NCBI GenBank assembly: GCA_963082715.1
Contig: OY720456.1
Location: 17,001,610 to 17,065,609, forward strand
Origin: Harpalus rubripes
Taxonomy: Eukaryota > Arthropoda > Insecta > Coleoptera > Carabidae
DNA length: 64,000 nucleotides
Reading direction: 5' to 3'
Of this stretch, positions 35,343 through 48,072 are shown one piece after another (the first letter of the stretch is position 1; each line of letters begins with the position of its first letter). The notes beneath the pieces are model-generated. The model did not search any database. It was not told the origin of the DNA and saw only the letters and a list, made by a program, of their open reading frames with translations. The position numbers and the translations under genes were made by a program.

Positions 35343-35928
35343 AAAAAAATCTGATGTGGCCAGCACATTACCTTCCGTCAGTTCTATGTATTTCGCACAA
35401 ATTTCATACAGAAAGTTCCTTGCTAAATATTATATTTCTTGTACTTTACCTTCCGGCAGTTGCATGTATTTTATGCAAATCCCATACAGAAAATTTATAG
35501 CAAAAGATCCTATATTTCCAGTAAAATGATAAGACACACACTATGTCAATTTCACTTGACACTGACATCTTTCAATAAAAATTTTCTTAATATAGTAGCT
35601 GTTTTCATAGCTATGGCTACTTTATGAAATTTAATTTCTTTATAATTTTTTAACTCTATATCCATTTAATATTAAGTATAAAATGCAGTCAAATCGTATA
35701 GAGAATAAAATATTCTTTAATATTTATAATAACATTAAATGTGAAAAAATGATATTTAACATAGTTTTATCAAGAAAAACTGTTAAAATCTTCAAATGAG
35801 GGTACTTCCGGTTGTCCAATTCTAACCAAAATCTAATCAGCTCTTCACATGCATGTAACGAAGAGAAATACGAAAGAATTATAATTTTTAGAATTGTAGT
35901 ATAGCAGTTATCGTAGACGAAAATTTTG

Positions 35929-36015
<87 letters not shown>

Positions 36016-36141
36016 TACAGACATCATCGTAAAAATAGTAAAATCGTATTCTAGGGACCCTGAAACGTGCTTATTCATCAAAAACCACCGAATTTTTTGA
36101 CCAAAGACAATACCTTCCTTACCTAAAGGTGACGGAAGGTA
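35343..36141 (+). mobile_element. Helentron-like repeat, family A copy 3
   Basis: It runs from AAAAATCTGATGTGGCCAGC through two copies of the roughly 78-bp terminal unit, the complement of ACCGGAAGT near 35807, a (CA)n tract (35933-36018) and the shared GACATCATCGT block to the hairpin end with GACGGAAGGT. Confidence 0.88.
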
Positions 36142-36487
36142 AAAATAAGTGCTTATATTAATTTTTGTCATTATTATTTATGACATAGATTTACCTAATT
36201 ATTATATTTTCAAACCAATGGATTTATACTACTCCATTTTCTTGTTTATATAACATTACTAAATTTGGCTTTTATTGCAATACAGTACCCAACTCATAAC
36301 AGTAATTTGTTAAGGCCCGTATCTACCACCTCTAGTTAAAGCGACAGTTAGTGATAACCATCAGTTATGTTGCAAAATTCTTTATTATTATGCTATACAT
36401 GTGTCCGTTTTTCAAGGCTCGTCATTGGGATCTCGGAAACTATAAGAGATACCAAGTCGGTTAAGTTAGGACAAATTAGCCGTATTA
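36142..36487. other. No gene recognised
   Basis: Short AT-rich spacer with no supported feature. Confidence 0.4.
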
Positions 36488-36661
36488 GGGCTCTATTCTG
36501 TAACTCGATGGTTAATTTTTAACCACTGGTTAAAATTTTTATCCAATAGATATTGATTTGACAATTAAAAATCTCTCTCTTTGTTATATGTCAACATACT
36601 TGATTGGTTAAAAAATTTAACCAATGGTTAAAAATTAACCACTGAGTTACAGAATAGGCCG
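36488..36661. mobile_element. MITE, GGGCCCTATTCTGTAAC family, copy 2
   Basis: Diverged sibling of 4510-4684. The left end is GGGCTCTATTCTGTAACTC and the right end the complement of CTATTCTGTAACTC. The interior is inverted relative to copy 1. Confidence 0.7.
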
Positions 36662-36662
36662 C

Positions 36663-36900
36663 TAGTCGTGTAACACGACGGGGTGCCGAAGATGATGCTA
36701 ATACTGCTTACTGTTTTCCCCAACGATAACACACTTTATTCTGACTGGTTAGTAAAAAGGAAGAACACACAAACACTTTTACTTTACACTGGGTGAACAC
36801 TTAAAATTTAAGGACATGGACAATACTTGATATTTACTACCTAAGTTTTATTTACATGATTATTATAATTACACTACAACTTGAACTAACTTAATTAACT
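36663..36900 (-). repeat. LTR-like repeat, copy a
   Basis: Similar to 38919-39150: GTAACACGACGGGG against GTAACACGAGGGGGG, then GGAAGAACACACA, ACACTGGGTGAACACTTA and ACATGGACAATACTTG in the same order. The minus-strand end GTGTTACA is LTR-like. No internal protein lies between the copies. Confidence 0.4.
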
Positions 36901-37074
36901 TATTATTATTTTTTGTCCTAATCCATAGCAAGCGTCATTATAAAAACCAAAAAGTATATAAGTTTTAAATTTACATATCTTGCTTATACAAAGGGCTAAT
37001 TTAATAATACTTGATGTGCTAGACGCGGAATTTAATTCTCTAAAACTATTATTTGAAGCATTTATTTCTAAAAT

Positions 37075-37530
37075 CAAAATGAAACCATTTTATTCAAGAA
37101 AAACTGTTAACAACTTCAGGTAATATATCACTTCCGGTTAGCCTCTTTTAACCAAAATCTACTATGTTATTCAAATTGACATAAAAATCTTATATACCAA
37201 ATTTGAAAAGTTTTGGATTATATTTTAAAATAGTTTTTCATTAAAATCTATTATAGGCTTCAAATAAAGTACCATTTCTGGAAATTATGTAATGATCAGA
37301 AAGGGAGGTGCACAACTAGATGTTATAGCAGTCCTAAATACAAAATTTCGACTTTCTACGGCTTACCGTTTTTGAGTTATGCGAGATACGTCCGTACGTA
37401 CAGACGTCACGACGAAATTAGTCAAAATGGATTCAGGGATGGTCAAAATGGATATTTCCGTTGAAATCTGAATACCGAAATTTTTCGCGATTACAATACT
37501 TCCTTTACTTTGTACAAGTAAGTAAAAAAC
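37075..37530 (+). mobile_element. Repeat family E, related to the Helentron-like superfamily
   Basis: The right end is a hairpin, ACTTTGTACAAGTAAGT. The body holds two copies of the internal module (complements of ACCGGAAGTGATA and CCAGAAATGGTACTTTA) with the AAAACTTTTCAAATTTGG linker shared with family D. The CACATCAG terminus was not found, so the membership is by module only. Confidence 0.5.
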
Positions 37531-37557
37531 CATAAGTATATTTAAGAAATATGTATA

Positions 37558-37560
<3 letters not shown>

Positions 37561-37651
<91 letters not shown>
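37561..37651. repeat. (TA)n microsatellite
   Basis: Perfect TA tract of about 45 units. The minus-strand frame across it is an artefact. Confidence 0.95.
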
Positions 37652-37654
<3 letters not shown>

Positions 37655-38918
37655 GTTTTAATAAGTGCAAAAATTCCATCGAAAATCACATATTTATGTG
37701 TTTCGAAAAGGATAACTCTAAAAGTAGCTGATAACTGGACGTTTTTTGTTACACTCATGTATAAACTGTCAATTGAATTGTCGTTAGGTAATTTTCTTGT
37801 ACAAATATGTCGTTTATTTTGTGATTGTGCAAATGTATTTTAAGCCAAGTTTAATATTTAAGTTACGTTGGCATACGGCCATAAATGCTATTTTTTTATT
37901 TGACATTAACTGTGAAATGTGAGATATAATACATCATAATATTTTAAAGAGAGTAGGTAATAACAGCAAAAACATGCTTACCTTCCTAAATTTTGGTTGT
38001 TCCTGCAAATCATATATCACTTGGAAGATGCTTACATGGCCCATTCGCAACACATGGTGCACTACCCACTAAACTACGGCCTAGAGCATATATCTTCCCT
38101 AAATTTTCAACGTAATTATAAAAAACTTCCTTGCCACCACTGGCAGTGCATTAAAAAAATAATACTGCGTCTCCTAGGAATTAGACCCCCGTGCCTGCAT
38201 CCCAGGTCGCAGGGGCAGTGTCGTGCCTAACGACGCGGGAAACTCACACAGAGGGGGTTGAATGCAGGAATTGTGGGAATAAATCATTCTTCCCCCATAG
38301 CAATCCCACAAATTGTTGCGCGATTCTGACTTTTTACAGCGTTTGGTTAGCAGATAGGGGATGCTAAACCCTTCAGCTTGTCTTGAAATGTTAAATAGAA
38401 TTAAATATGGAAATAATAGCATAAATACAGGGTAAATTATGGAAGCCAATTAGTTTTTAAAACAGAAGTGTAATTGAAATGTAAAAAAAATATACATACG
38501 ATTATTATTTTATTATTATACAGTGTGTTATTTAAGTAATGTGCCACAGTTCATGGTATGGAAAAATGAACTGAAAAAAGTTATAATCTGAAATATATTC
38601 TGCACAATCTAATAAGTTGTAAAAGTTGTGTAAAGCCGATCATAAATAAGTGGCGTAGTACTTACTTATTTAGAAATATCTGTTACTTTCACTAAAACAA
38701 TCACCAATAATAAAAAGTGTATTATCCATATTCCGCTTCTGAATGCAAACCTTCAAAATTAACAAGTAGTGTTGTAGTCACTCAAACTACTGTGATTATT
38801 AAATAATTCTTTGTTCAATAAATAATTGTTATTGGTCCACCTTGAAGTGCTTTTATAATAATTGGAACAAGCACATTAGAAAACAAATTATTGCACATTA
38901 TTTCCATAACACTCTATC
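37652..38918. other. No gene recognised; GC-richer part 38160-38340
   Basis: 38160-38340 (for example CCTGCATCCCAGGTCGCAGG) looks like a decayed SINE or LINE 3' end, but it has no clear pol III boxes and no second copy in the window. Confidence 0.35.
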
Positions 38919-39497
38919 GTAACACGAGGGGGGTGGGGAGTAGATGATGATACACTTTTCACTTACTGACTGGTGATAAGGAAGAACACACATTCACTTA
39001 ACACTGGATGGACACTTACATTATGACATGGACACTACTTGTAATTTAATATAACTAAACTTTTATTTACATGATTAAATATAACTTATTATTAACTATG
39101 GATTAAACTAAACATACTCAACTAAGCCATTACTAATAAAGTTACATTCCGTAACCCAGCGAGCGGGCGTCGCCCCAAAAACTAAAAGACACTACATTCC
39201 GTCAACTAACGTCTTCCCGACGCGACGAACTTATCTCGACTCTTACATGTTAGTTCCACGAGTCTCTAATGTCGACTATCTAAAACAACGCTATCTTCAG
39301 GACAGGACTATCTTAGGGGTACGGGGTGCATAGGCTAGAGCATCCAAAGTCACGCACGTATACATAATAATTTATAGACTAAAATTTTGACTTAAATAGA
39401 TAAACAGATTTAAAATATGAATATTGAAACTATAATTTAGAAAAGTTTATAAAAAGTTATTTATCTATTATTGCTCTTACCCTCGCCTTGTCACACT
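38919..39497 (-). repeat. LTR-like repeat, copy b
   Basis: On the minus strand it starts TGTGACAAGGCGAGGG and ends near CCCCCTCGTGTTACGA; the second half matches copy a. It could be a solo LTR of about 580 bp. Neither a target duplication nor a primer-binding site could be shown. Confidence 0.35.
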
Positions 39498-39543
39498 ATA
39501 TAATACCCCAAGATTATTTTTGGGTTTTTAATTTTTATTAGGG

Positions 39544-40050
39544 TATGACTAGCGAATGAAAGCGAATGAAAGTTGACGTTTAAATTATTTCATGGATATG
39601 GTTTCTTTTGGTCTAGGAAAACACAGAACTGCATTACTATGTCTGGCTGAAAATAGATGGCCGACTAGGGTAATTGAATATTAAAACAGGGTGCGTTTAT
39701 TATTCGTTTATGTTGATTATAACAAAATATTTTGATCTTTAAACTATTTTGTTTGGCAATTCTATGAAATAGGATTATTTTTAATTTCCTCTAACAGTAA
39801 TTCCGAGTCGAGGGTTGCTTACACCTGAGACGAACGAACTAGAATATGCGGTAATAAATTTTTTAAATACATCCCTGAATCCTGTTGCTAAGGTCATTTT
39901 AAATGCCTTTTGGTATTGAGTACAATTCTGATCTTCTCTAACGGAATTCATAAGGGTCAGTTTCCTTTCAAATCAAATATAGGGAAATGTTTTCAAAACA
40001 ATCCACATTTATTAAATAATCTAAACGTCAAGTTTCATTCGCTAGTTATA
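39544..40050. mobile_element. MITE, TATGACTAGCGAATGAAA family, copy 1
   Basis: The TIRs of about 30 bp start TATGACTAGCGAATGAAA and include TTGACGTTTAAATTATT. The left one has an extra GCGAATGA duplication. The interior matches 56384-56818 closely. Confidence 0.7.
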
Positions 40051-42012
40051 TTATAAGTATTTCAATTTTATTATATTTTAAATAGATAATTGTACATTAA
40101 TGAGCATTTTTTTAAATTTATTAAATTATAAGGTTTTGTTATTAGCTAATAATTAATAAATTGTAATTCCTTTGCATTCAATAAAATTTTTATAGATTTT
40201 TAAGGGTTTTTTAAAAAAAAGCTGAATAGGTACGTTTTTATAGGATTTTTTGTTTTTTTTTTAACCGGATGTGATATTACACCTTTCCCATATATGGCTC
40301 AATTCTCAATTTTCACCAAAGTGATATACAGTGAACAATTTTAAACATGTTACATAAGGATAATGATGCAGGTATAATAAAAAAAATATATATTCAACTG
40401 TGGCAACTGACACTTTTTCTAATTTCTCACCTTTAAAGCGTTGTAATAATAATTGAAAAACAGTACTTCGAAAATCATTTATAATTTTCATTGTTTATTC
40501 CCGTATTTCCTTGCATATACAGAATGATCAAAAATGGCTGAATGTCAAGCGACAACTTTTGTTCCAAAATAATTTCAAATTTATATTTCAATTTTCCATA
40601 AATTATCAAAACTATTTTCCACATATGTCAGATGATGAAATGCATATGACAGGATCATAATATTTGATAAATATCATTGCCGTACATTGATTCATTTGAT
40701 ATTTGTTTTGTACACCTTCGTGAAAAAACTGTAAGTAATTTCTTTTTAATATCGCTTTTAAAGAAGATAGTGACAAACTTTTTCTGGAGGCACATTTTCG
40801 TTCGGGTGAACATAAAATTATTCTTATGACAGCTAACAAAATTTGAAAGGTACGCCCATGGAAATAGTAATTTTTGTACTACTACGTAAGCGGCAAATGT
40901 CAAAATCGTATGAAGCGGCGCACGTCAGCCATGTTTGAACATTCTGTATTTTTTACGAAAGAAGACCGCAGTGTTTTTATTTTTAAAACTTCGATTATTT
41001 CATATAAATAAGTAAAAATACGTATTTGTTTCAAAACAGTTGACAGTAATTATAATATTAGTCAACATAGTACAAACTTGCCCTGTATTGGTAATTTGAA
41101 CTAATATTCCCAAAAATCGGAATAAAATTAACTATGATAACTATTATGGAACAAAGGTGATTTTAGTAAAAGCCTTTAAAAAAACGTATTAAAATTCCTT
41201 TAGTGTTTCGTAGCGTCTTATCGTTGCACTATATAGCACTATTAATTACCATGAACTACACTCCTTCATACATATTCACAAAATGTAAATTTAAGAAAAT
41301 AATTTGCCAGTATCTTGAAGATAAAATAATAAGAGATGCAGTAAAGTGTTGGAAGTATCTGAGCTAATACATTTCCAAGTGTTATCACGAGCAGTCTTGA
41401 AGTTTTATAAATTCCACGGGCGTCCGTCTCGTTTTAAAGTGCAATACAATCAGGACCGGCTGCAGGGTGGATATTAATAGAGAATTCCTGGACCCAGGGC
41501 ACGGAGTTCCCTGCACGGCCCTTCTGGGCCGACGTGACGTAGGTATCTAACAAGGTGCGGGGACCTACGTGCTCAAACTTGCTCGCAACGCTCAAAAATT
41601 ACAAATATCTAACAACTTCGCTTTCTATTTCTACGTTCGACCCACCCCATCCCGTCAATGCTTTTATTTTTATTCCAACCAAAGGGTTGTTCAACCCTTT
41701 TCAGCCCGCTGGCCGCTTCCAGCTTAAAACGGATATACTGATCACATCACATAAATATTTTATATTTATTTGCGTGGAAAACGCAGAGGTGAAATGGAGA
41801 ATGATATAGAAAAATTTCAATACAAACATATGCATGTTTGTTCTTTATTTTATTATTTGTTTCTGCAGGGAGAACCACAACAATGTAATATACATAATAA
41901 ATAAAATAAATATGTATCATTTTGGATTTAGTTTATAAGTATGTACTTATATAAGTTTTATTTTAATTAAATTTTAAAGATTGAAACATTTTTTTATACA
42001 TTATTAAATTAT
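40051..42012. other. No gene recognised; GC-richer island 41400-41560
   Basis: AT-rich apart from 41400-41560, which includes CTGGACCCAGGGCACGG and TTCTGGGCCGACGTGACG, ending at a GTAGGTATC that resembles a splice donor. An untranslated 5' exon or a conserved noncoding element is possible, but no coding frame is convincing. Confidence 0.4.
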
Positions 42013-43125
42013 TTTTACCTTCCGTGACCTTTAGGTAAATACCCTTATTTGAAGCTTTTAACAGTTTTTCTTGAAAAAACGATGTTAAATATAATTTTTT
42101 ATATTATAAGATTATTTACATGAAAATGTACAAATGGTTACAAATATAATCACAAATTGAGTAAGTAAATGTTATTGTAGAAGTCCGCAAAATATAAAAA
42201 ATAGTATAAAGAACTCATTTTATAAGACTTTCTTTCGCACTTGTCAATTAGAAAACTCGCTAACGCTAGTTTTCTAAATTTTGACGCGTGCAAAAAAAAC
42301 ATGTCTTATAAAACACGTTCTTTAATATACTATTTTCACATTTAATGTTATTATAAATATTGAAGAACATTGTATTCTCTATACGATTTGACTGCATTTT
42401 ATACTTCATATTAAATGGATAGAGAGTTATAAAATTAAAAAGAAATTAAATTTCATAAATTAGCCAGCTATGGTAGAAACATCTACTATATTAAGAAAAT
42501 TCTGATTGAAAGATGTCAGTGTCAAGTGCAATTGACATATTCGTAGTATATTTGTATTATAATTTTACTCGAAATATAGGATCTTTTTGCTCGAAACTTT
42601 CTGTATGGAATTTGTATAAATACATACAACTGTAGAAAGGTAATGTACATACAAGAAATTTTAAATCTTTTGCAAGGAACTTTCTGTATGGATTTTATAG
42701 AAAATACATACGCGTTTACGAAAATTCTACCGGTAGATACTGCATCTACCGACTGTGTTCGAAAACACGAGTGGTTAAAAAGTTACCGTGTTCGAAAATT
42801 GTTCAATGTCTACCAGATCCATTTACCGGATTCATGAAGATTCTAATCTCAAAAAAGGTAGTGATGCAAAGCGAAGCGCGCGCGTTAAAAGTGGAAATGT
42901 GTTCAATGTAGGACTCTGCTCAGTTTGTTAACTACGTCAAATTTCTAACCTGTTTCAAATTTTTTCATAGGTTATGGATCTATCCTGTTTACCACTTGCG
43001 TTCTCAAAATATCGATTCTGGTAGCTATAACCTGATAAAAAGCTGTTTACCGGTAACATTTCACCGATAGAAGTTACGAAAATACCTCATATAACTGACG
43101 GAAGGTAATGTGCTGGCCACAATAT
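42013..43125 (-). mobile_element. Helentron-like repeat, family A copy 6, rearranged
   Basis: It starts TTTTTACCTTCCGTGACC and jumps after the first hairpin arm to the middle of the element (TTTAACAGTTTTTCTTG), so the (TG)n part is deleted. The rest follows the family order with two insertions: a hairpin MITE at 42200-42334 and about 370 bp at 42712-43085 of unknown type. It ends GACGGAAGGTAATGTGCTGG. Confidence 0.7.
42200..42334. mobile_element. 135-bp hairpin MITE nested in family A copy 6
   Basis: AATAGTATAAAGAAC at the left pairs with the complement at the right. The centre GAAAACTCGCTAACGC and TAGTTTTC folds back almost completely. The other family A copies lack it. Confidence 0.65.
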
Positions 43126-43213
43126 ATCGATAATATTTTTTTGTAATCTCTTCTTATAGCAGGCTCCACTCCTGGTTATGGCTTTTACAAAACCAAAAGC
43201 AGTCATTATTTTT

Positions 43214-43885
43214 ATTACCTCCCGCTACCCTTAGTAAGGGAAGTATAGGGATCGTGCTAAAAATCGCATATCTAGATTTTGGTAAATGACCACGTTTTAA
43301 GATCCCTAGAATCCGATTTTAATATTTTCACGATGATGTCCGTGTGTATGTATGTGTATATGTGTGTATGTGTGGATCCTCCGCTCTAACACAAATTCTA
43401 TTATTCGGAAAATTTTGAAACCTTTTATTTCGACCTTTTTATAACATGGAAAGACCCCACTAGATTTTGATGTAAATCTGATAATCGGAAATGGCACTTT
43501 ACTTGAAAAATACCTTTAAATGTTATTTTTTCGAGATTTATCTTATTATAAAAATTAAAAATTATTATATTTTCTACTGGTTTGCATTAATACTTTTTCT
43601 ATAAATTTTATGGTTAAATTTTGTAAAATTATCTATAATTTAAATCCCGGAGTCTACGCTTTAAACAAACACAACTCCTTGGTTACACAGTTCATGTCTC
43701 AAATGTATGTAACTGACAGATAAATGTCACTGTCAAAGAACTAATCATTTCAAATTAAATAGTAAATAGAATCATATATGAATTGGGACTTATACAGTTT
43801 CCAGCATAGTAAATATGTAAGTAAATTTAAAATAATAAAAATCAAATGGCGGGAGGTATAGTGTTGGCCACATCAGTTTTTTTTT
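43214..43885 (-). mobile_element. Helentron-like repeat, family C copy 2 (uninterrupted)
   Basis: The left hairpin is CCTCCCGC with an imperfect GGGAAGT arm. Then come ACGATGATGTCCGTG, a TG-rich stretch, GGAAATGGCACTTTAC, and the right end GGCGGGAGGTATAGTGTTGG followed by CACATCAG and a T run. It serves as the empty-site reference for family C copy 1. Confidence 0.85.
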
Positions 43886-44160
43886 AAATTTATATTACTA
43901 GCCTTGGAGACAGAGCTACTCCAAGAGATTTTCTTCTTTTCTTTTTCATCATAACATATTATTATTTGTATTAAGAAACATACAATATGTTTGAATAATT
44001 GAAGAATAGGCATTTCCAGAGCAAAAAAACTAAATTGTATCAAAATTCTTTTTTTTTAAAAAAAATTGTCCAAGATATTTTCAAAGTTATGTTATTTACT
44101 TCTTAAATTGTTTTTACAAATAATTGTTTTATTTGATACTTTCATCTAAGAGCTTGCTTA

Positions 44161-44513
44161 TGTGTGCGGTCCGAATCATATCATAGCTCACAGTAGTCAG
44201 ACCGCTCACAACTGGTCCGATTTGAATGAGCGCGCATTAGTTTCCTATAAAAAAAACCTTTACTACGTTAACAACTTCCATCTTAACAACAACACTTTCG
44301 TTGTTTCAGCAAGCAATGCCGTCAAAAACATCAAGCGTGCTTACAGTGCTTACACTGCCTATTCTCTTGAGCGTGAATACTGTTAGCATGAAATGTTGAC
44401 GTCACCTCTAACGTCATACACTTCACAGCCCAAACTTTGATCGTTGCGAATATAATTCGAACCAACTATTAGCGCGCTGACGGTACTTAAAGCGGGATCC
44501 GGACCGCACACAT
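44161..44513. mobile_element. Harbinger-like MITE with TTA duplication
   Basis: The TIR TGTGTGCGGTCCG at the left and its complement at 44501-44513 are each flanked by TTA (44158-44160 and 44514-44516). It is 353 bp. The frame inside has no recognisable domain. Confidence 0.75.
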
Positions 44514-44516
44514 TAT

Positions 44517-46413
44517 TATATTAATAGTTAGATTTATGACGACACAAGCGTTTTTTCATAAAACTTTATTATTTTATTTTCTCGAGCATCATTAATGTAT
44601 TTGGACAATAAAATATAGTGGTCGTATATTTATTATAAAATCCCTATTAAAAATTAATAAATTCTTCTGTAGCAACCAGTATGCTTAAAAAAATAATGAG
44701 CCGACATGAATGGTTTTATAAAACTCTACTTCAATCTGATGACGGTATTATCTCTTAATTCTTGTTGATTTGTGATAAATATGTCTAATCTTGAACATGA
44801 GACGTGTCGAACTATAGCAAGGAAGAAGAAAATTAATTGTTTTAACATTTTCGTGCACTTAAATTTTTAATTTATGAACACCAAATTGCTTATGAAAAGT
44901 ATGCTTCGCAACTTCATTTGTAAATTTGAGAGTTGAATTTGATTTGAATCAAACTAAGTCCAAATTATTTAGTTTAGTTTAGTTGAAACGAAGCTATATC
45001 TCAATAGGGAACTACAGCGCAATTCATTTAAGAGAAATTAAGAAAAAATATTGAAAGTATACGCTTAATAATAATTATTAATAAATAAATAAAACGACAT
45101 AATTGAAATACTTCGAAAATAAGGGGATTTTTGTTATATCAGCTCATGACGCATATGAAATCCATATATATATTATTTTGATTGGCGATTCAAAGACGGC
45201 TTATAAATATATAACGAATACCCAGCTAGGGGCGGAGCCTACTAACAACGGAAGTAGAGAAATTCAAATAGCGGAGGCGTGGCTATCAGTAGTGCAATTC
45301 TCAAATAGTTTTTATTTGAATATAAATAATTTGCATTAAACTTAATAATTTAAATACATTTCCAATTATAAATCATGTAGACTTGTACAGTATAATAATA
45401 TTCATTTATTTTTTATAAATATAATTTAGAAATACCATATATTTCAAGAACATTTAGGTCCACGAAGAAAATAGGTTGATATAAAAACTTATTCTCGTGA
45501 CGTCACATCTATATTTTCAAATTTCGGAGGACTATAACTTGCTTATTAATAGGAATTTTTGTACCGAATTTTCAGCGAAAGTCTTTGTTTTACTTATAGG
45601 TACGTTCAGATGAAATTACATTAAAAAAATGGTGGAATCCCCTTTTGAAATGTTACAATATGTTGGTAAATTGTGTATGTAAGTTGAAGGAGCTTTTCCA
45701 TAAGGTATGCAGATGTTTTTCCTCCATATCAACCTACTTGATACCCCTTCAACATATAGAAACGTCAGCCTTCAGAATATAAAATTGATAGATTTTTATT
45801 CCAGGCTAAACATGTCATAAATATGTCGTACAGATTCGGTTGTGAGGAAAACGTATTGAGAAATAAAAGGCTTACGTATTTTATTTGTTTTCGTTTTCCT
45901 CTCTAGCTAAACTACCTTATTTTATATTCATTGCTTTAAAATAAACTATACTATACAGCATTTTATTTACTTATTTATAAACATTCCTTATAAAATTTTA
46001 CGGAATAATATATCCTGTCGTATGCATTGGTTAAATTTGCATTATTCTAGAAGATATTACCTTCTTACATAGATTATCTACTCGTAGCTTATTTGAAATC
46101 AAATTATTTTCTTTATATATTCCATTTAAAATATTCTCGTTGCTGCATAAGATTATTTGTACCATAAAATACGAATTGGTCATGATAAACACATTTGCTC
46201 TAAATTTCAAGAAAAATTAATTATTAAATTTTATATTATTACAATTTAATATCTACCGAAAGCCAGAAGTTATACATCTCTATAGAAATTAGACCCTAGA
46301 AGTATTCAATCATCTTTAATCTAAAAATTGTCTAGTGAGTTTAAATGAATGAGCACGTTTTAGGGTCTTTAGAATATGATACTACTATTTTATAAATTGT
46401 CTGTATATTGACT
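44517..46413. other. No gene recognised
   Basis: AT-rich. Two AGGGGATT motifs in opposite orientation (about 45120 and 45640) may bound a decayed TIR element. 46335-46400 contains GAGCACGTTTTAGGGTC, a short fragment of the Helentron-like superfamily. Confidence 0.4.
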
Positions 46414-46690
46414 CTGGCCGTGTGCTTGTGCTTGACTGTCCGATCACGATTCTGGGGACCAGGGTTCGATCCTGATCGATGCCAAAATTATTTCGAATTA
46501 CACAATAAAAACTCCCGTATAAACTCTTCCCTTAATCAATCAATGCCCGTGAGGTAACGGCTGGTAAACGCCCGCGGGGTCATCATCATTACCGATATGT
46601 GTGAACAAAGCAGATTGGTACACCCAACAACAGGTAACAATGGCTTGTTACCTATGTCGTGATGATGTATTAATATATGTTTTCGTAATC
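46414..46690 (+). mobile_element. tRNA-derived SINE, second family, copy 1
   Basis: TGGCCGTGTGCTTGTGC resembles the A box of a leucine/serine-type tRNA, and GGTTCGATCC at 46463-46472 is a good B box. The body includes GGTAAACGCCCGCGGGG and CAGATTGGTACACCCA. These recur without the tRNA part at 53915-54045. It is not a tRNA gene: no acceptor stem pairing was found. Confidence 0.65.
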
Positions 46691-46704
46691 TACGATTGTA
46701 CATC

Positions 46705-47665
46705 TAGTGATGCACGCGAGGCGAGACGAGACAAGAAATATAAAATATCGATCTCTTCTCGTTCTCGCACATTTTTTTTTTTTTTTTTGGTCTTATCTCG
46801 TTCTCGCGCGAGAGTCTCGCTGTAAAAATAAGCGCTTGCGCACTACTTATTTACCTCGGTATTTACGTATCAGTTGAACTACAAAAGACAAGTTCGCACC
46901 AATCGTTCCGTCTTCCATGTATTTACAGTCATATAACTATAATAAAGAGACGAAACACTAAATTCTAGTCACCAAATTATTTTAATACGAACATCTGTTA
47001 ATACATTCTGTCATCAGCAAAACTAATTAAACATTTAAAAAATCTTTTTGTTACTAAAAGTTTCTACACTTTATCATTAACTATATGCCACTAAGTAAGA
47101 TTTACTCATAAAAAAAGCGCTACACTCAAAACCCGCTGGGAACCAATCACTCCGCTTCACTCTGTGTTTGCTCCTATCGATGCTTAATATAAGATCCTTT
47201 ACTTTTCAGGGACGACAAGAATTTTATTAATCGAATTTTTTACTGGGATGTATTAGGGGCTGAAATGTTGGAGAAAAACTAGTTCTATTAGATGCAAAAC
47301 CGATTTAGTCTTTATTTTGTATTTCCTCGCTCTGCGACCGATATCATTCGACTCTAGATAAACTCAAAAAAATATAGTCAATTCATATAATTTTCACATT
47401 CACGTGTTCTATGCACGAATTACCGTTGACTCCTCTCCCTGTACGGTGCATTTTTCATTGAATTTATGAATCAAAGCTATAAAGTTACAAATACTTTTTA
47501 TTGTGAGACTCTCGCGAGAATCTCGTGAAATTTCTCGCTTCTCGCAGTTGTTATATCAATCTCGCCTCGAATTTTAAATTGCAATCTCGCTCCCGTTCTC
47601 GTCTCGCATAATGCAACGAGACAAGACAAGATGCGAGAGTACTCTCGCCTCGTCGTACATCACTA
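46705..47665. mobile_element. hAT non-autonomous element with 8-bp target duplication
   Basis: The TIR TAGTGATGCACGCGAGG and its near complement, ending CATCACTA, bound 961 bp. TGTACATC flanks it on both sides (46697-46704 and 47666-47673), a perfect 8-bp duplication as made by hAT transposases. Both ends are packed with TCTCGC/GCGAGA words, probably transposase sites. No transposase frame. Confidence 0.85.
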
Positions 47666-47835
47666 TGTACATCTATAAAAAGAGATTCGATTTTGGATAT
47701 AATTGGTTAATCAAAAGTAACACTTTACTTTTAACAGCTTTTATTGCAAAAATGTAATTATAGTTATTTATGTACATAGGACAAAAAAGCAAAGCAAACA
47801 AGCGAGACTATAATAAGCATTTTTTGTCGAGATGT

Positions 47836-48072
47836 ATATTACATTTTTCTGTCTACCTTACTAATAATATATCTAGACACACAATTACAATAGTATGAAA
47901 TCCTCGATTAAATCGTAGTACGAAAAAGGTTTTGCGGACGAAAAGATTTTGCGGACGAAAAGGTTTGCGGACAAAAAAGGTTTGCGGACAAAATGTGATA
48001 AATTTCTAAAACGTCCGAAAATAAGGACGTAAAATTTCACTTTTCGTTTAGGTAGACAGAAAAATATATTAT
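47836..48072. mobile_element. Small TIR element with internal minisatellite
   Basis: CTGTCTACCT at 47849-47858 and its complement AGGTAGACAG near 48059 lie in inverted flanks of about 25 bp. The interior holds four imperfect units of TTTTGCGGACGAAAAGG (about 47925-47995). Confidence 0.6.

Noticed and set aside
35724..36171. Open frames rich in CV or TH repeats
   Set aside because: They are translations of (CA)n/(TG)n tracts inside Helentron-like repeats; the same applies near 50255-50669 and 58674-59020.
37363..37758. 131-codon minus-strand frame
   Set aside because: Mostly IY repeats from a (TA)n tract, and partly inside repeat family E.
46414..46480. Possible leucine/serine tRNA gene
   Set aside because: Good B box but no closing acceptor stem. 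The downstream part is shared with a repeat at 53915.
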